In this document: in pieces, positions 52,206-60,942 of the stretch
How positions within the stretch are numbered: the stretch's first letter is position 1
Layout of the letters: each line of letters begins with the position of its first letter
NCBI GenBank assembly: GCA_021202335.1
Contig: JAJQDE010000024.1
Span: forward strand, 62,001-126,000
Reading direction: 5' to 3'
DNA length: 64,000 nucleotides
Origin: Lachnospiraceae bacterium
GTDB taxonomy: Bacteria; Bacillota; Clostridia; Lachnospirales; Lachnospiraceae
Notes under the pieces: generated by a model
What the model was told of the DNA's origin: nothing
Database searches by the model: none
What the model saw: only the letters and a program-made list of their open reading frames with translations
Position numbers and translations under genes: made by a program

Positions 52206-53615
52206 TTGATAAGGAATAATCAGAAATATTTCAACAGACTGCTGGTACTGCTCGACGCACTTGTTATAACAGCCTCATACTGGCTGTCATGGTTTTTGTG
52301 GATTCAGATTTATGTCGGGGAAAATAATCCCGAAACGGGTATTCTTCCCATAGAAACCTACTTTACCGCATTTATAGCGATTGTGCCGGGCTGGCTGATT
52401 TTATATAATATGTTTGACATGTATTCGTCCAAGCGCACGTCAGGGTCGATGCATGAGGTGTTGAACATTATAAAGGCAAGCACGTCGGGGCTTTTAGCCA
52501 TCATGGTAGTGCTTTTTGCAATCAACATACCTGACTTTTCACGCGGTATGGTGGGTGTGTTTTATGCAATAAATATTGTGGCGGAGTCGATGATGCGCAA
52601 GGGTGTGCGTCTGTCGCTGCGGTATATGCGCAGAAAGGGCTACAACATCAAGCACATGCTTTTGATCGGATATTCAAGAGCGGCTGAGGAATACATCAAT
52701 AAGATAAGGTCAAACCCTGAATGGGGCTATGATATATGCGGAATTCTTGACGACCGCGTGCCTGAGGGAGCAGTTTATAAGGGAGTCCGCGTAATCGGCG
52801 AAATAGACGCGCTTACGGCGATGCTTTCGGAAAATGAGCTTGACGAGATAGGGATTACGCTTTCGCTTTCGGACTATGACAGGCTTGAAGCAATCGTGAA
52901 TACGTGCGAGAAGTCGGGCGTTCACACTAAGTTTATCCCGGACTACAACAGCGTTATTCCGAGCAGACCGTATCTTGAGGATTTAGACGGGCTTTCGGTT
53001 GTGAATATCAGGCATGTACCGCTTACGAACCTGACAAACCGCGCAATCAAGCGCGCGACGGATATTTTCGGAGCGTCCGTGGCAATCGTCCTGTTTTCGC
53101 CGATAATGCTTTTGGCTGCTGTCGGAGTGAAGGCGACGAGTAAAGGACCTCTTATTTTTAAGCAGGAGCGGGTGGGGCTTCATAACAGACCCTTTAAGAT
53201 GTATAAATTCAGGAGTATGGAGGTGCAGCCCGTTGAAGATGAGAAAAAGGGCTGGACAAAGAAAAATGACCCCCGTGTAACAAAGATAGGGAGATTTTTA
53301 AGAAAGACGAGCATAGACGAGCTTCCGCAATTTTTTAATGTATTGAAGGGTGATATGAGCCTTGTGGGGCCGCGCCCCGAAAGACCTCTTTTTGTTGAAA
53401 AATTTAAGGAGGAAATACCGAGATATATGATAAAGCATCAGGTGCGCCCGGGGATAACGGGCTGGGCGCAGGTAAACGGTTACAGAGGCGACACTTCCAT
53501 CAGGAAGCGTATTGAGTACGATCTGTATTACATAGAAAACTGGTCGATGGCATTTGATTTTAAAATCCTATTCCTCACCTTTTTCAAGGGCTTTATCAAT
53601 AAAAACGCATACTGA
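52206..53615 (+). CDS. Undecaprenyl-phosphate glucose-type phosphotransferase
   Basis: A 469-residue polyprenyl glycosylphosphotransferase, the second chain-initiating enzyme of the window. It has four N-terminal helices, a CoA-binding-like regulatory domain (about 145-265; GYSRAAEEYI, GVRVIGEID), then the catalytic part: KRATDIFGASVAIVLFSPIM, KGPLIFKQERVG, YKFRSME, LRKTSIDELPQFFNVL, VGPRPERP and a YDLYYIENWS end. This fits the glucose-specific (WcaJ/CpsE-like) group better than the enzyme at 20433. TTG 52206 follows AAGGTGAG (52194-52201); a nearby ATG is out of frame. Confidence 0.93.
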   Translation: MIRNNQKYFNRLLVLLDALVITASYWLSWFLWIQIYVGENNPETGILPIETYFTAFIAIVPGWLILYNMFDMYSSKRTSGSMHEVLNIIKASTSGLLAIMVVLFAINIPDFSRGMVGVFYAINIVAESMMRKGVRLSLRYMRRKGYNIKHMLLIGYSRAAEEYINKIRSNPEWGYDICGILDDRVPEGAVYKGVRVIGEIDALTAMLSENELDEIGITLSLSDYDRLEAIVNTCEKSGVHTKFIPDYNSVIPSRPYLEDLDGLSVVNIRHVPLTNLTNRAIKRATDIFGASVAIVLFSPIMLLAAVGVKATSKGPLIFKQERVGLHNRPFKMYKFRSMEVQPVEDEKKGWTKKNDPRVTKIGRFLRKTSIDELPQFFNVLKGDMSLVGPRPERPLFVEKFKEEIPRYMIKHQVRPGITGWAQVNGYRGDTSIRKRIEYDLYYIENWSMAFDFKILFLTFFKGFINKNAY

Positions 53616-53663
53616 GCCTGACAAGGGAACCGGCGTGCGATAACAGAAAGAATGGGGAAAACG

Positions 53664-54950
53664 ATGCAGGATAATAATGATAATAAGCAAAACGATAACA
53701 GACAGGGAGTGCGCCGTCCTACAAGCGCAAACAAAGCGCGGCAGGGGCAGCAGACAGGCGGCCGGAAACGCGAAGCAGCCTCTTATGCGGGTCAGACCTC
53801 ACGCAAGGGGCAGAGCGCGGCGGGGACGGGCAGACGGCCTGCAAAAAGGAAAAAGGCAAAGCGGAAGAAGTGGAAGATAGCGCTTTTTGCGGTAGAGATA
53901 TTGATAATCTGTATTCTTGTCGGCGCGTGCTGGGCCATGTCTAAGGCAAATAAAATCCAGCATGTGGAAATAACGGATGATGAGAAAAAAGAGGAGCTTG
54001 CAATCGACGAGGGAATTGCGGAGAGCGAGGTGCTGAAGGGTTATCGCAACATTGCCCTGTTTGGCGTGGATTCCCGCGATGGGCAGCTGAGCAGCAGCAC
54101 CCGCACGGACACGATCATGATTGCCTCGATTAATCTTGACACCAAAGAGGTACAACTGGTATCCGTGTACCGCGACACATGGCTGAATCTGAGCACCGAC
54201 AGCTACAATAAGGCAAACGCGGCATATGCCCAGGGCGGCTATAAGCAGGCAATGGCGATGCTCAACATGAATATGGACCTTGACATTGAAGATTTTGTTA
54301 CCATCGGCTTCCAAGGGCTGATTGATGTGATTGACGCGGTCGGCGGAATCGAGATTGACGTCAAGGAGGCGGAAATCCCTCATATCAACAGCTATCAGAT
54401 AAGTATGGCGGGAGAGCCGGACGGTACGTTGAACGCTAATAATGAGCCTAATTATGTGGCGACGGAGGGCGTTGACTATACCGCAGTCACACACTCGGGG
54501 CTTCAGACGCTCAACGGGCTTCAGGCGACGGCATATGCGCGTGTGCGCTACGTCGGAAGCGATATTGAGCGTGCCTCAAGGCAGAGGACGGTGCTCACGA
54601 AGGTTGAGCAGAAGGCGATGACCCTTAACATTTCCACGCTGAAAAAAATTGCGGAAGCGGTATTCCCTGAGGTTATGACCTCGTTGTCGCTCTCGGAGAT
54701 TTTGGAGCTGCTCACGGACATAGCAAGCTATGAGGTAGGCGAGCAGACAGGCTTCCCGTTCGAGGGATATATCGAGGCGGCGGGACGGGTAGGAAAGGCA
54801 AGTGTGGTCGTTCCTGTCGATTTGGAGAAAAATGTGTCGCTGCTGCATGAGTTTTTGTTTGACGAAGCCGGTTATGACCCGTCAGATACCGTTAAAAAGT
54901 GCAGTGAGAAGATTGCGTCAGACACCGGAGAATATTATAATGGAGATTAG
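53664..54950 (+). CDS. LytR-CpsA-Psr (LCP) family glycan ligase
   Basis: A 428-residue membrane protein. A basic, low-complexity cytoplasmic tail (1-70), one helix (71-92), then an extracellular LCP domain (about 128-290): LFGVDSRDG (132-140), TRTDTIMIASIN (147-158), SVYRDTWLNL (168-177), later YARVRYVGSDIERASRQRT. LCP enzymes move lipid-linked polymers onto peptidoglycan, so this is the likely anchor step for a glycan made here. ATG 53664 is chosen behind GGGG (53654-53657). A hairpin terminator follows. Confidence 0.94.
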   Translation: MQDNNDNKQNDNRQGVRRPTSANKARQGQQTGGRKREAASYAGQTSRKGQSAAGTGRRPAKRKKAKRKKWKIALFAVEILIICILVGACWAMSKANKIQHVEITDDEKKEELAIDEGIAESEVLKGYRNIALFGVDSRDGQLSSSTRTDTIMIASINLDTKEVQLVSVYRDTWLNLSTDSYNKANAAYAQGGYKQAMAMLNMNMDLDIEDFVTIGFQGLIDVIDAVGGIEIDVKEAEIPHINSYQISMAGEPDGTLNANNEPNYVATEGVDYTAVTHSGLQTLNGLQATAYARVRYVGSDIERASRQRTVLTKVEQKAMTLNISTLKKIAEAVFPEVMTSLSLSEILELLTDIASYEVGEQTGFPFEGYIEAAGRVGKASVVVPVDLEKNVSLLHEFLFDEAGYDPSDTVKKCSEKIASDTGEYYNGD

Positions 54951-54959
54951 GAGCCGACG

Positions 54960-54985
54960 AAGGGGACCAAAGCAGGGTCCCTTTT
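54960..54985 (+). terminator. Probable intrinsic terminator
   Basis: AAGGGGACC pairs with GGGTCCCTT around a 6-base loop with one bulged G, followed by TTTT. It lies between the LCP gene and the next GT2 gene. Confidence 0.55.
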
Positions 54986-55019
54986 AGGCGTTATTAAGGG
55001 TCGGAATGGGGATTATCAT

Positions 55020-55955
55020 ATGCAGTACAGTGTGGACGTGATATTGCTGACCTACAAGCCGTCGCAGGAAACGCTTGAGCTTATCAGGCGGCTTGAGTCG
55101 CAGACATATTCTGTCAATAAGATTATTATAATGAATACAGAGGAGCGGTATTTTGAGAAGCTTTTTTACGGAAAGGGTTTTCTCGAGCATTATCCGAATA
55201 TTGAGGTACATCATATTTCCGCAAGGGAGTTTGACCATGCGGGAACGCGCAGAAGAGCTGTTGAAAAATATTCAAGTACGGATATTTTTGTATGCATGAC
55301 GCAGGACGCCGTGCCCGCAAATGAGAATCTGATAAGAGCACTTGTGGCGGCGCTCAAGTCGCAGGAAGACACGGCGGCGGCTTACGCGAGGCAGCTTGCG
55401 AGGGAGGATTGCCGTGAGATAGAGCGGTTCACGAGGAAATTTAACTACCCCGCGCAGCCGTCCGTAAAATCGCGGGAGGATATACAAAAGCTGGGGGTCA
55501 AAGCCTTTTTCTGCTCGAATGTCTGCGCCGCATATGACAGGCGCATTTACGACGGGCTTGGCGGCTTTGAAAAGCGCGCCGTCTTTAATGAGGATATGAT
55601 ATATGCGGGCCATGCGGTGAAGGCGGGAAAAAAAATAGCTTATGCCGCAGAGGCAAAGGTAATACATTCCCATAATTTTACCTGTATGCAGCAGCTTCGC
55701 AGGAATTTCGATCTGGGCGTGTCGCAGAGCGACCACCCGGAGGTATTCGAGGGTATTTCCTCGGAGAGCGAGGGCACGAGGCTTGTGGCAGATACGGCGA
55801 GGCACCTTTGGGAAACAAAGCATAAGAAGCTGATACCGTACCTTTTTGTGTCGAGCGGATTTAAATACGCAGGTTACAGGCTGGGAAAGGCATACAGGCG
55901 TCTTCCCGGCAGGCTGGCGGTGTGGTGCAGCTCAAACAAAAATTACTGGCAGTAA
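55020..55955 (+). CDS. Rhamnosyltransferase-like GT2
   Basis: A 311-residue enzyme resembling rhamnosyltransferases of the WbbL/RfbN type: VILLTYKPS (7-15), FDHAGTRRRAV, VCMTQDAVPANENLI, YARQLAR...RFTRKFNYP, VFNEDMIYAGHAVKAG (the ED acceptor motif). With RmlABC in the window, dTDP-rhamnose is a plausible donor. ATG 55020 follows GGGG in cggaatggggatt. It lies 15 bp before glmS. Confidence 0.88.
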   Translation: MQYSVDVILLTYKPSQETLELIRRLESQTYSVNKIIIMNTEERYFEKLFYGKGFLEHYPNIEVHHISAREFDHAGTRRRAVEKYSSTDIFVCMTQDAVPANENLIRALVAALKSQEDTAAAYARQLAREDCREIERFTRKFNYPAQPSVKSREDIQKLGVKAFFCSNVCAAYDRRIYDGLGGFEKRAVFNEDMIYAGHAVKAGKKIAYAAEAKVIHSHNFTCMQQLRRNFDLGVSQSDHPEVFEGISSESEGTRLVADTARHLWETKHKKLIPYLFVSSGFKYAGYRLGKAYRRLPGRLAVWCSSNKNYWQ

Positions 55956-55970
55956 GAAATGGAGGAAATT

Positions 55971-57797
55971 ATGTGCGGAATAGTAGGTTATATTGGAAAA
56001 CACGAGGCGGCTCCCATCATACTTGAAGGGCTTTCAAAGCTTGAATACAGAGGGTATGACTCAACGGGAATGGCTATTTTTGACGGGGAGAAAATACGGA
56101 TTAAGAAGTCGGCGGGACGCTTAAAGGTTTTGGAGGAGCTTACCCACGGCGGCGCGACCATGCCCGGAGTGGCAGGCATCGGACATACGAGGTGGGCGAC
56201 CCACGGCGTGCCGAGCGATGTGAACGCGCACCCTCACTACAACGAGGAGGAAACGATAGCGGTCGTGCACAACGGCATTATCGAAAATTATATTCCTCTG
56301 AGGGAAAAGCTTATGTCAAAGGGCTATAAATTCACATCGGACACTGATACGGAGGTGCTTGCGCACCTGATTGACTACTACTATAAGGGAAATCCGCTTG
56401 AGGCGATTACTAAGGTTATGCACCGCGTTCAGGGCTCGTATGCGCTGGGCATTATCTTTGCGGAGCATCCCGACCAGATTTTTGCGGTCAGGAAGGACAG
56501 TCCGCTGATTGTCGGGCAAAATGAGGACGGATGTTTTATCGCGTCGGATGTGCCGGCGATTTTAAAATACACAAGAAAGGTTTATTTTATAGAAAATCAG
56601 GAGGTTGTGCGCCTGCGTGCCGACCACATGCATTTCTACAATGTGGATGAGGAGGAGCTGCCAAAGGAGCCGGTCACGATAGATTGGGACGCGGACGCTG
56701 CGGAAAAGGGCGGATATGAGCATTTTATGCTCAAGGAAATGTATGAGCAGCCAAAGACCGTGACAGACACTCTGATGCCGAGGATTAAGGATAATGATAT
56801 CGTTATAGAGGAGCTTGGCATGAGCGACGAGGAAATCCGGGCAATAAGGAAAATCTTTATCGTTGCGTGCGGCTCGGCATATCATACCGGAGTGACCGCA
56901 AAGTATATTTTTGAGGGCGCTGCCCGTATTCCCGTTGAGGTGGATGTGGCAAGCGAATTCAGGTACAGAAAGCCAATTCTTGAGGAGGGCACGATGGTCA
57001 TTGTCATCAGCCAGTCCGGGGAAACGGCGGATACGCTTGCGGCATTAAGGGAGTCGCAGAAGCTCGGGCATAAGGTGCTTGGCATAGTGAACGTGGTGGG
57101 AAGCTCGATAGCAAGAGAGGCCGACAATGTGATGTATACCTGGGCGGGTCCCGAGATTGCGGTCGCCACAACGAAGGCGTACAGCGCACAGCTTATTGCC
57201 CTGTATCTGCTTGCCATGAAGTTCGGCAAGGTGCGCGGGACGCTTGCGGAGGCGGAGTTTGGCTCGATGCTGGAGGATTTGAAACGTCTCCCGGGGCAAA
57301 TTGAAAGACTTCTTGCAAATAAGGAGCGTATACAACGCTTTGCAAACCGTTATATCGGTGCGAAGGATGTATTCTTTATCGGGCGCGGCATAGATTATGC
57401 AATCTCAATGGAAGGCTCGCTGAAGCTAAAGGAAATTTCCTATATCCATTCGGAGGCGTATGCGGCGGGCGAGCTTAAGCACGGCACGATTTCGCTGATT
57501 GAGGAAGGAACGCTTGTCGCGGCGGTCGCCACGCAGGATTCGCTGTTCCAAAAGACCCTTAGCAATATGGTGGAGGTCAAGGCAAGAGGCGCATTTGTGC
57601 TGGCGGTGACAAACGAAGGGAATACGGATATCGAGAAGGCCGCGGATTACTGCATATATCTGCCCAAAACCAACCAGTGGTTCACAAATTCACTGGCAAT
57701 CATACCGCTGCAGCTTTTCGGGTATTATGTGGCGGTCGGAAAGGGCTGCGACGTTGATAAGCCCAGGAATCTTGCAAAGTCGGTAACGGTAGAATAA
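55971..57797 (+). CDS. glmS: Glutamine-fructose-6-phosphate aminotransferase
   Basis: A 608-residue enzyme that makes glucosamine-6-phosphate for peptidoglycan and amino-sugar glycans. The start is fixed by the catalytic cysteine, which must follow Met: MCGIVGYIG, behind GGAGG (55961-55965). The glutaminase domain has YRGYDSTG and GHTRWATHG. The two SIS domains have CGSAYHTG, SQSGETADT and the end motif NLAKSVTVE. No glmS ribozyme can fit in the 15-base gap upstream, so the usual firmicute feedback control is absent here. Confidence 0.98.
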   Translation: MCGIVGYIGKHEAAPIILEGLSKLEYRGYDSTGMAIFDGEKIRIKKSAGRLKVLEELTHGGATMPGVAGIGHTRWATHGVPSDVNAHPHYNEEETIAVVHNGIIENYIPLREKLMSKGYKFTSDTDTEVLAHLIDYYYKGNPLEAITKVMHRVQGSYALGIIFAEHPDQIFAVRKDSPLIVGQNEDGCFIASDVPAILKYTRKVYFIENQEVVRLRADHMHFYNVDEEELPKEPVTIDWDADAAEKGGYEHFMLKEMYEQPKTVTDTLMPRIKDNDIVIEELGMSDEEIRAIRKIFIVACGSAYHTGVTAKYIFEGAARIPVEVDVASEFRYRKPILEEGTMVIVISQSGETADTLAALRESQKLGHKVLGIVNVVGSSIAREADNVMYTWAGPEIAVATTKAYSAQLIALYLLAMKFGKVRGTLAEAEFGSMLEDLKRLPGQIERLLANKERIQRFANRYIGAKDVFFIGRGIDYAISMEGSLKLKEISYIHSEAYAAGELKHGTISLIEEGTLVAAVATQDSLFQKTLSNMVEVKARGAFVLAVTNEGNTDIEKAADYCIYLPKTNQWFTNSLAIIPLQLFGYYVAVGKGCDVDKPRNLAKSVTVE

Positions 57798-57811
57798 GGG
57801 AGATATCGGAT

Positions 57812-59227
57812 ATGGGAAACAGGAAAAAAAAGCCGTCGGTTTTTAAAAACATATTGATTGTCACGGGCTGCACGATGTTTGCGGCCCTGTATGCAATGGC
57901 AGCGCTGTATCTGTTCGTGGGAATACCGCTGACTGCATATACGGACGACATGGCGTCCGCAGAGGAAATTGAGGAAGCCTTTGGAGCGGAAAACGACTCT
58001 CTTCCCGCATGGGTCGGCAGAGTGGAAATAGAGCTTGAGCCGTCCGAAGCTTTGGAGAAAATTGAAAGCGAAGCCGAAGCAGAAACACGGATTGAGCCTC
58101 ATACCGCCGAGGAGGAGGAAACACAGGCTCCGGCGGAAGAGGACGGGGAAACCGGGGAGCCGGAAGAGAGCGCGGCGGCAGCCGTCCGTGTGGGAAATGT
58201 CCGGACCGTGCAGCAGGCGGACACTGCAAAGGCGGTGGTGACTGACGTGACAGAGGTGGTCAAGGCGGCAATGCCCTGCGTGGTGGCAATCACCAATGAG
58301 TATACGGCATATGATTACTGGTTTGGTGAGGAATATGAGGACGAAGCCAGCGCCTCGGGCATCATTATCTCGCAGAATGACGAGGAGCTTCTTATTCTCA
58401 CAAATTATCATGTGGTGGAGGATTCAAACAGCCTTTCGGTAAAGTTCATAGATAACACGGAGGCTGCGGCATATATAAAGGGAGCTGCCGCCGACGAGGA
58501 TTTGGCGGTTATAAGCGTGTTTTTGGAGGATATTTCCGAGGACACGGCAGGAGAAATTGCGCTTGCGGCGCTTGGAGATTCGGACGGGCTTGAGGTCGGT
58601 GAGCCTGCCATCGCAATCGGAAATTCTCTCGGCTATGGTCAGTCAGTGACGACAGGCGTAATCAGCGCCTTGAACTGCAGCATTTTTGACTCCGATGAGG
58701 ATATCAGCGCAGGGAGCCTTATTCAGACGGACGCGGCAATCAATCCCGGCAATTCGGGCGGCGCGCTGCTGAACATAAACGGTGAGGTTATAGGAATAAA
58801 CTCAAGCAAAATAGCGGACTATGCCATTGAAGGCATGGGATATGCCATTCCCATCAACACGGCGCGTCCAATAGTGGACGAGCTGGTCACAAAGGAAACT
58901 AAGAGAAAGGCGGATGCGGACAAGCGTGCCTTTTTGGGAGTATCGGGGACTGACGTGTCGCCGGAGGCAGCAGAGCAGTACGGAATGCCGGAGGGCGTAT
59001 ATGTGTCCGATGTTTTGGAGGATACCGCAGCGGCAGACGTCGGCATCCAAAAGGGCGATATCATAACAGCCTTGGATGGCGAAAAAATCGCTTCCATGAC
59101 GAGGCTTCAGGCTGCTTTGGAGTATTATGAGGCGGGCAGCGAAGCGGAGATTACGTTTGAGCGTATTCAGGACGGAAGCTATAAAGAAAAGACGGTGAAG
59201 GTGACATTAGGATTAAAGCAGGATTAG
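57812..59227 (+). CDS. HtrA/DegP-like membrane serine protease
   Basis: A 471-residue envelope protease for damaged or regulatory proteins. One N-terminal helix (13-38), then an acidic disordered linker (about 45-125), a trypsin-like domain with the catalytic triad H200 (TNYHVV), D230 (DEDLAVI) and S315 (NPGNSGG), and a PDZ domain (about 370-465; GVYVSDVLEDTAAADVGIQ). It starts 14 bp after glmS, so the two are probably co-transcribed. The long acidic linker resembles the acidic tracts in other membrane proteins of this window. Confidence 0.95.
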   Translation: MGNRKKKPSVFKNILIVTGCTMFAALYAMAALYLFVGIPLTAYTDDMASAEEIEEAFGAENDSLPAWVGRVEIELEPSEALEKIESEAEAETRIEPHTAEEEETQAPAEEDGETGEPEESAAAAVRVGNVRTVQQADTAKAVVTDVTEVVKAAMPCVVAITNEYTAYDYWFGEEYEDEASASGIIISQNDEELLILTNYHVVEDSNSLSVKFIDNTEAAAYIKGAAADEDLAVISVFLEDISEDTAGEIALAALGDSDGLEVGEPAIAIGNSLGYGQSVTTGVISALNCSIFDSDEDISAGSLIQTDAAINPGNSGGALLNINGEVIGINSSKIADYAIEGMGYAIPINTARPIVDELVTKETKRKADADKRAFLGVSGTDVSPEAAEQYGMPEGVYVSDVLEDTAAADVGIQKGDIITALDGEKIASMTRLQAALEYYEAGSEAEITFERIQDGSYKEKTVKVTLGLKQD

Positions 59228-59266
59228 TGCGCCGTACAGTTGCAATAGAATTTATTCGATTTAATC

Positions 59267-59290
59267 AGCCACTCCCTGCGGTCGTGACAT
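59267..59290 (+). repeat. 24-base element, copy 2
   Basis: Matches 15752-15775 at 23 of 24 positions and also ends just before a ribosome site (GAGGTGA, before ATG 59302 of clpX). Confidence 0.75.
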
Positions 59291-59301
59291 GAGGTGAAAG
59301 T

Positions 59302-60942
59302 ATGGTAAAGAAGGACGATTTGGAACTTGAGGATTTGGACGATTTAGATATGGAAATGCTTGATGTTGACGGGGATGGCAGCGCCTCGGATAAGGACGCG
59401 GACAATGGCAGCCATGATGCCGGAAGCCATGATTATGGCGGCGAGGATTACGGGGAGGATAAGGAAAGCGACTACGAGGACGTGTGCTTTATCTGCAGGC
59501 GTCCCGAAAGCAAGACGGGAAGGATGTTTAAGCTTCCAAACCATATCTCCGTGTGCTCCGACTGTATGCATAAGACGATGGATACGGTAAGCCGGTTTGA
59601 CTATCAGGGAATGCTCAATTATACGGGAATGTCCACTGACGAGGGCGACGGCAAAAACAGCAGGAAGCGCTTTCCGAACATAAGCTTTGTGAATATTGCG
59701 GATTTGCAGGGCGACGGCGGCATACCGAACCGGCAGAAGCTTAAAAAGAAAAAAGCAAAGGAAAAGAGCGGGGAAGCGGTATTTAACATCAACAACCTGC
59801 CGGCGCCGCATAAAATCAAGGCGCAGCTTGACGATTATGTGGTCGGTCAGGATTATGCCAAGAAGGTAATATCGGTGGCAGTCTACAATCATTACAAGCG
59901 CGTGGGGACAGGCACGATGGACGACATAGAGATAGAAAAGTCCAATATTCTGCTGCTGGGTCCGACCGGCTGCGGAAAGACATATATGGTAAAGACGCTT
60001 GCAAAGCTGCTCGACGTCCCCCTTGCGATTGCCGATGCCACCTCGCTTACGGAGGCAGGCTATATAGGCGACGACATTGAGTCGGTGGTTTCTAAGCTTC
60101 TTGCCGCTGCCGACAATGATGTTGACAAAGCGGAGAAGGGAATTGTGTTTATCGATGAGATAGACAAGATAGCAAAGAAGAAAAACACGACGTCGCGTGA
60201 CGTGAGCGGAGAGTCGGTGCAGCAGGGGATGCTCAAGCTCCTGGAGGGCGCGGACGTGGAGGTGCCTGTGGGGGCAAACAGCAAAAATGCTATGGTGCCG
60301 CTTACCACGATCAACACGAGGAATATTCTGTTCATCTGCGGCGGAGCGTTTCCGGATTTGGAGGATATCATAAAGCAGAGGCTTACAAAGCAGTCGTCAA
60401 TCGGCTTTAACGCTGAGCTTAAGGATGCATTTGACAAGGAAGCGAATATCCTTAAGAAGGTGACGGTTGAGGATATCAAAAAGTTTGGAATGATACCGGA
60501 GTTTATAGGGCGGCTTCCGATTATCTGCCCTATGGACGGGCTTACCGAGGAGAGCTATGTTAAGATTTTGAAGGAGCCTAAAAATGCAATACTGAAGCAG
60601 TATCAGAAGCTTTTGGCGCTGGACGAGGTGAAGCTTAATTTTGACGACAGCGCGCTGAGCGCAATCGCAAAAAAGGCGATGGAGCGCGAAACGGGCGCGA
60701 GGGCGCTCCGCGCCATTATAGAGGAATTTATGCTTGATATCATGTATGAAATTCCAAAGGATGATAACATAGGAGAGGTTACGATCACGGGGGATTATAT
60801 TAATGGCACCGGAGGACCGGTAATCGAGATACGCACGGAAAGTGTCCGGGAGGGAATACGCGCGCAGAGCGCTCCCGCGTTGGAGGAAAAGCCGGCGCCT
60901 GAAACGCCGAAAACAGAGGAGCATAACTTCTATGAGTTCTAA
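59302..60942 (+). CDS. clpX: ATP-dependent Clp protease ATP-binding subunit ClpX
   Basis: A 546-residue AAA+ unfoldase that feeds substrates to ClpP. The zinc-binding domain has C62, C65, C85 and C88; the ATPase has GPTGCGKT (Walker A), GIVFIDEIDK (Walker B), GYIGDDIE (pore loop GYVG equivalent) and the sensor region TGARALR. It is over 100 residues longer than typical ClpX because of an acidic 60-residue N-terminal extension and an extra basic linker (about 110-160). No clpP adjoins it; its neighbours are htrA and a methyltransferase gene that overlaps its last codons. Confidence 0.96.
   Translation: MVKKDDLELEDLDDLDMEMLDVDGDGSASDKDADNGSHDAGSHDYGGEDYGEDKESDYEDVCFICRRPESKTGRMFKLPNHISVCSDCMHKTMDTVSRFDYQGMLNYTGMSTDEGDGKNSRKRFPNISFVNIADLQGDGGIPNRQKLKKKKAKEKSGEAVFNINNLPAPHKIKAQLDDYVVGQDYAKKVISVAVYNHYKRVGTGTMDDIEIEKSNILLLGPTGCGKTYMVKTLAKLLDVPLAIADATSLTEAGYIGDDIESVVSKLLAAADNDVDKAEKGIVFIDEIDKIAKKKNTTSRDVSGESVQQGMLKLLEGADVEVPVGANSKNAMVPLTTINTRNILFICGGAFPDLEDIIKQRLTKQSSIGFNAELKDAFDKEANILKKVTVEDIKKFGMIPEFIGRLPIICPMDGLTEESYVKILKEPKNAILKQYQKLLALDEVKLNFDDSALSAIAKKAMERETGARALRAIIEEFMLDIMYEIPKDDNIGEVTITGDYINGTGGPVIEIRTESVREGIRAQSAPALEEKPAPETPKTEEHNFYEF

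Noticed and set aside
55956-55970. glmS ribozyme/riboswitch upstream of glmS
   Set aside because: Only 15 bases separate the upstream stop from the glmS start, too short for the ribozyme.
59240-59266. Promoter upstream of clpX from TTGCAA
   Set aside because: The best -10 candidates (TAATCA, TTAATC) are too weak to call.
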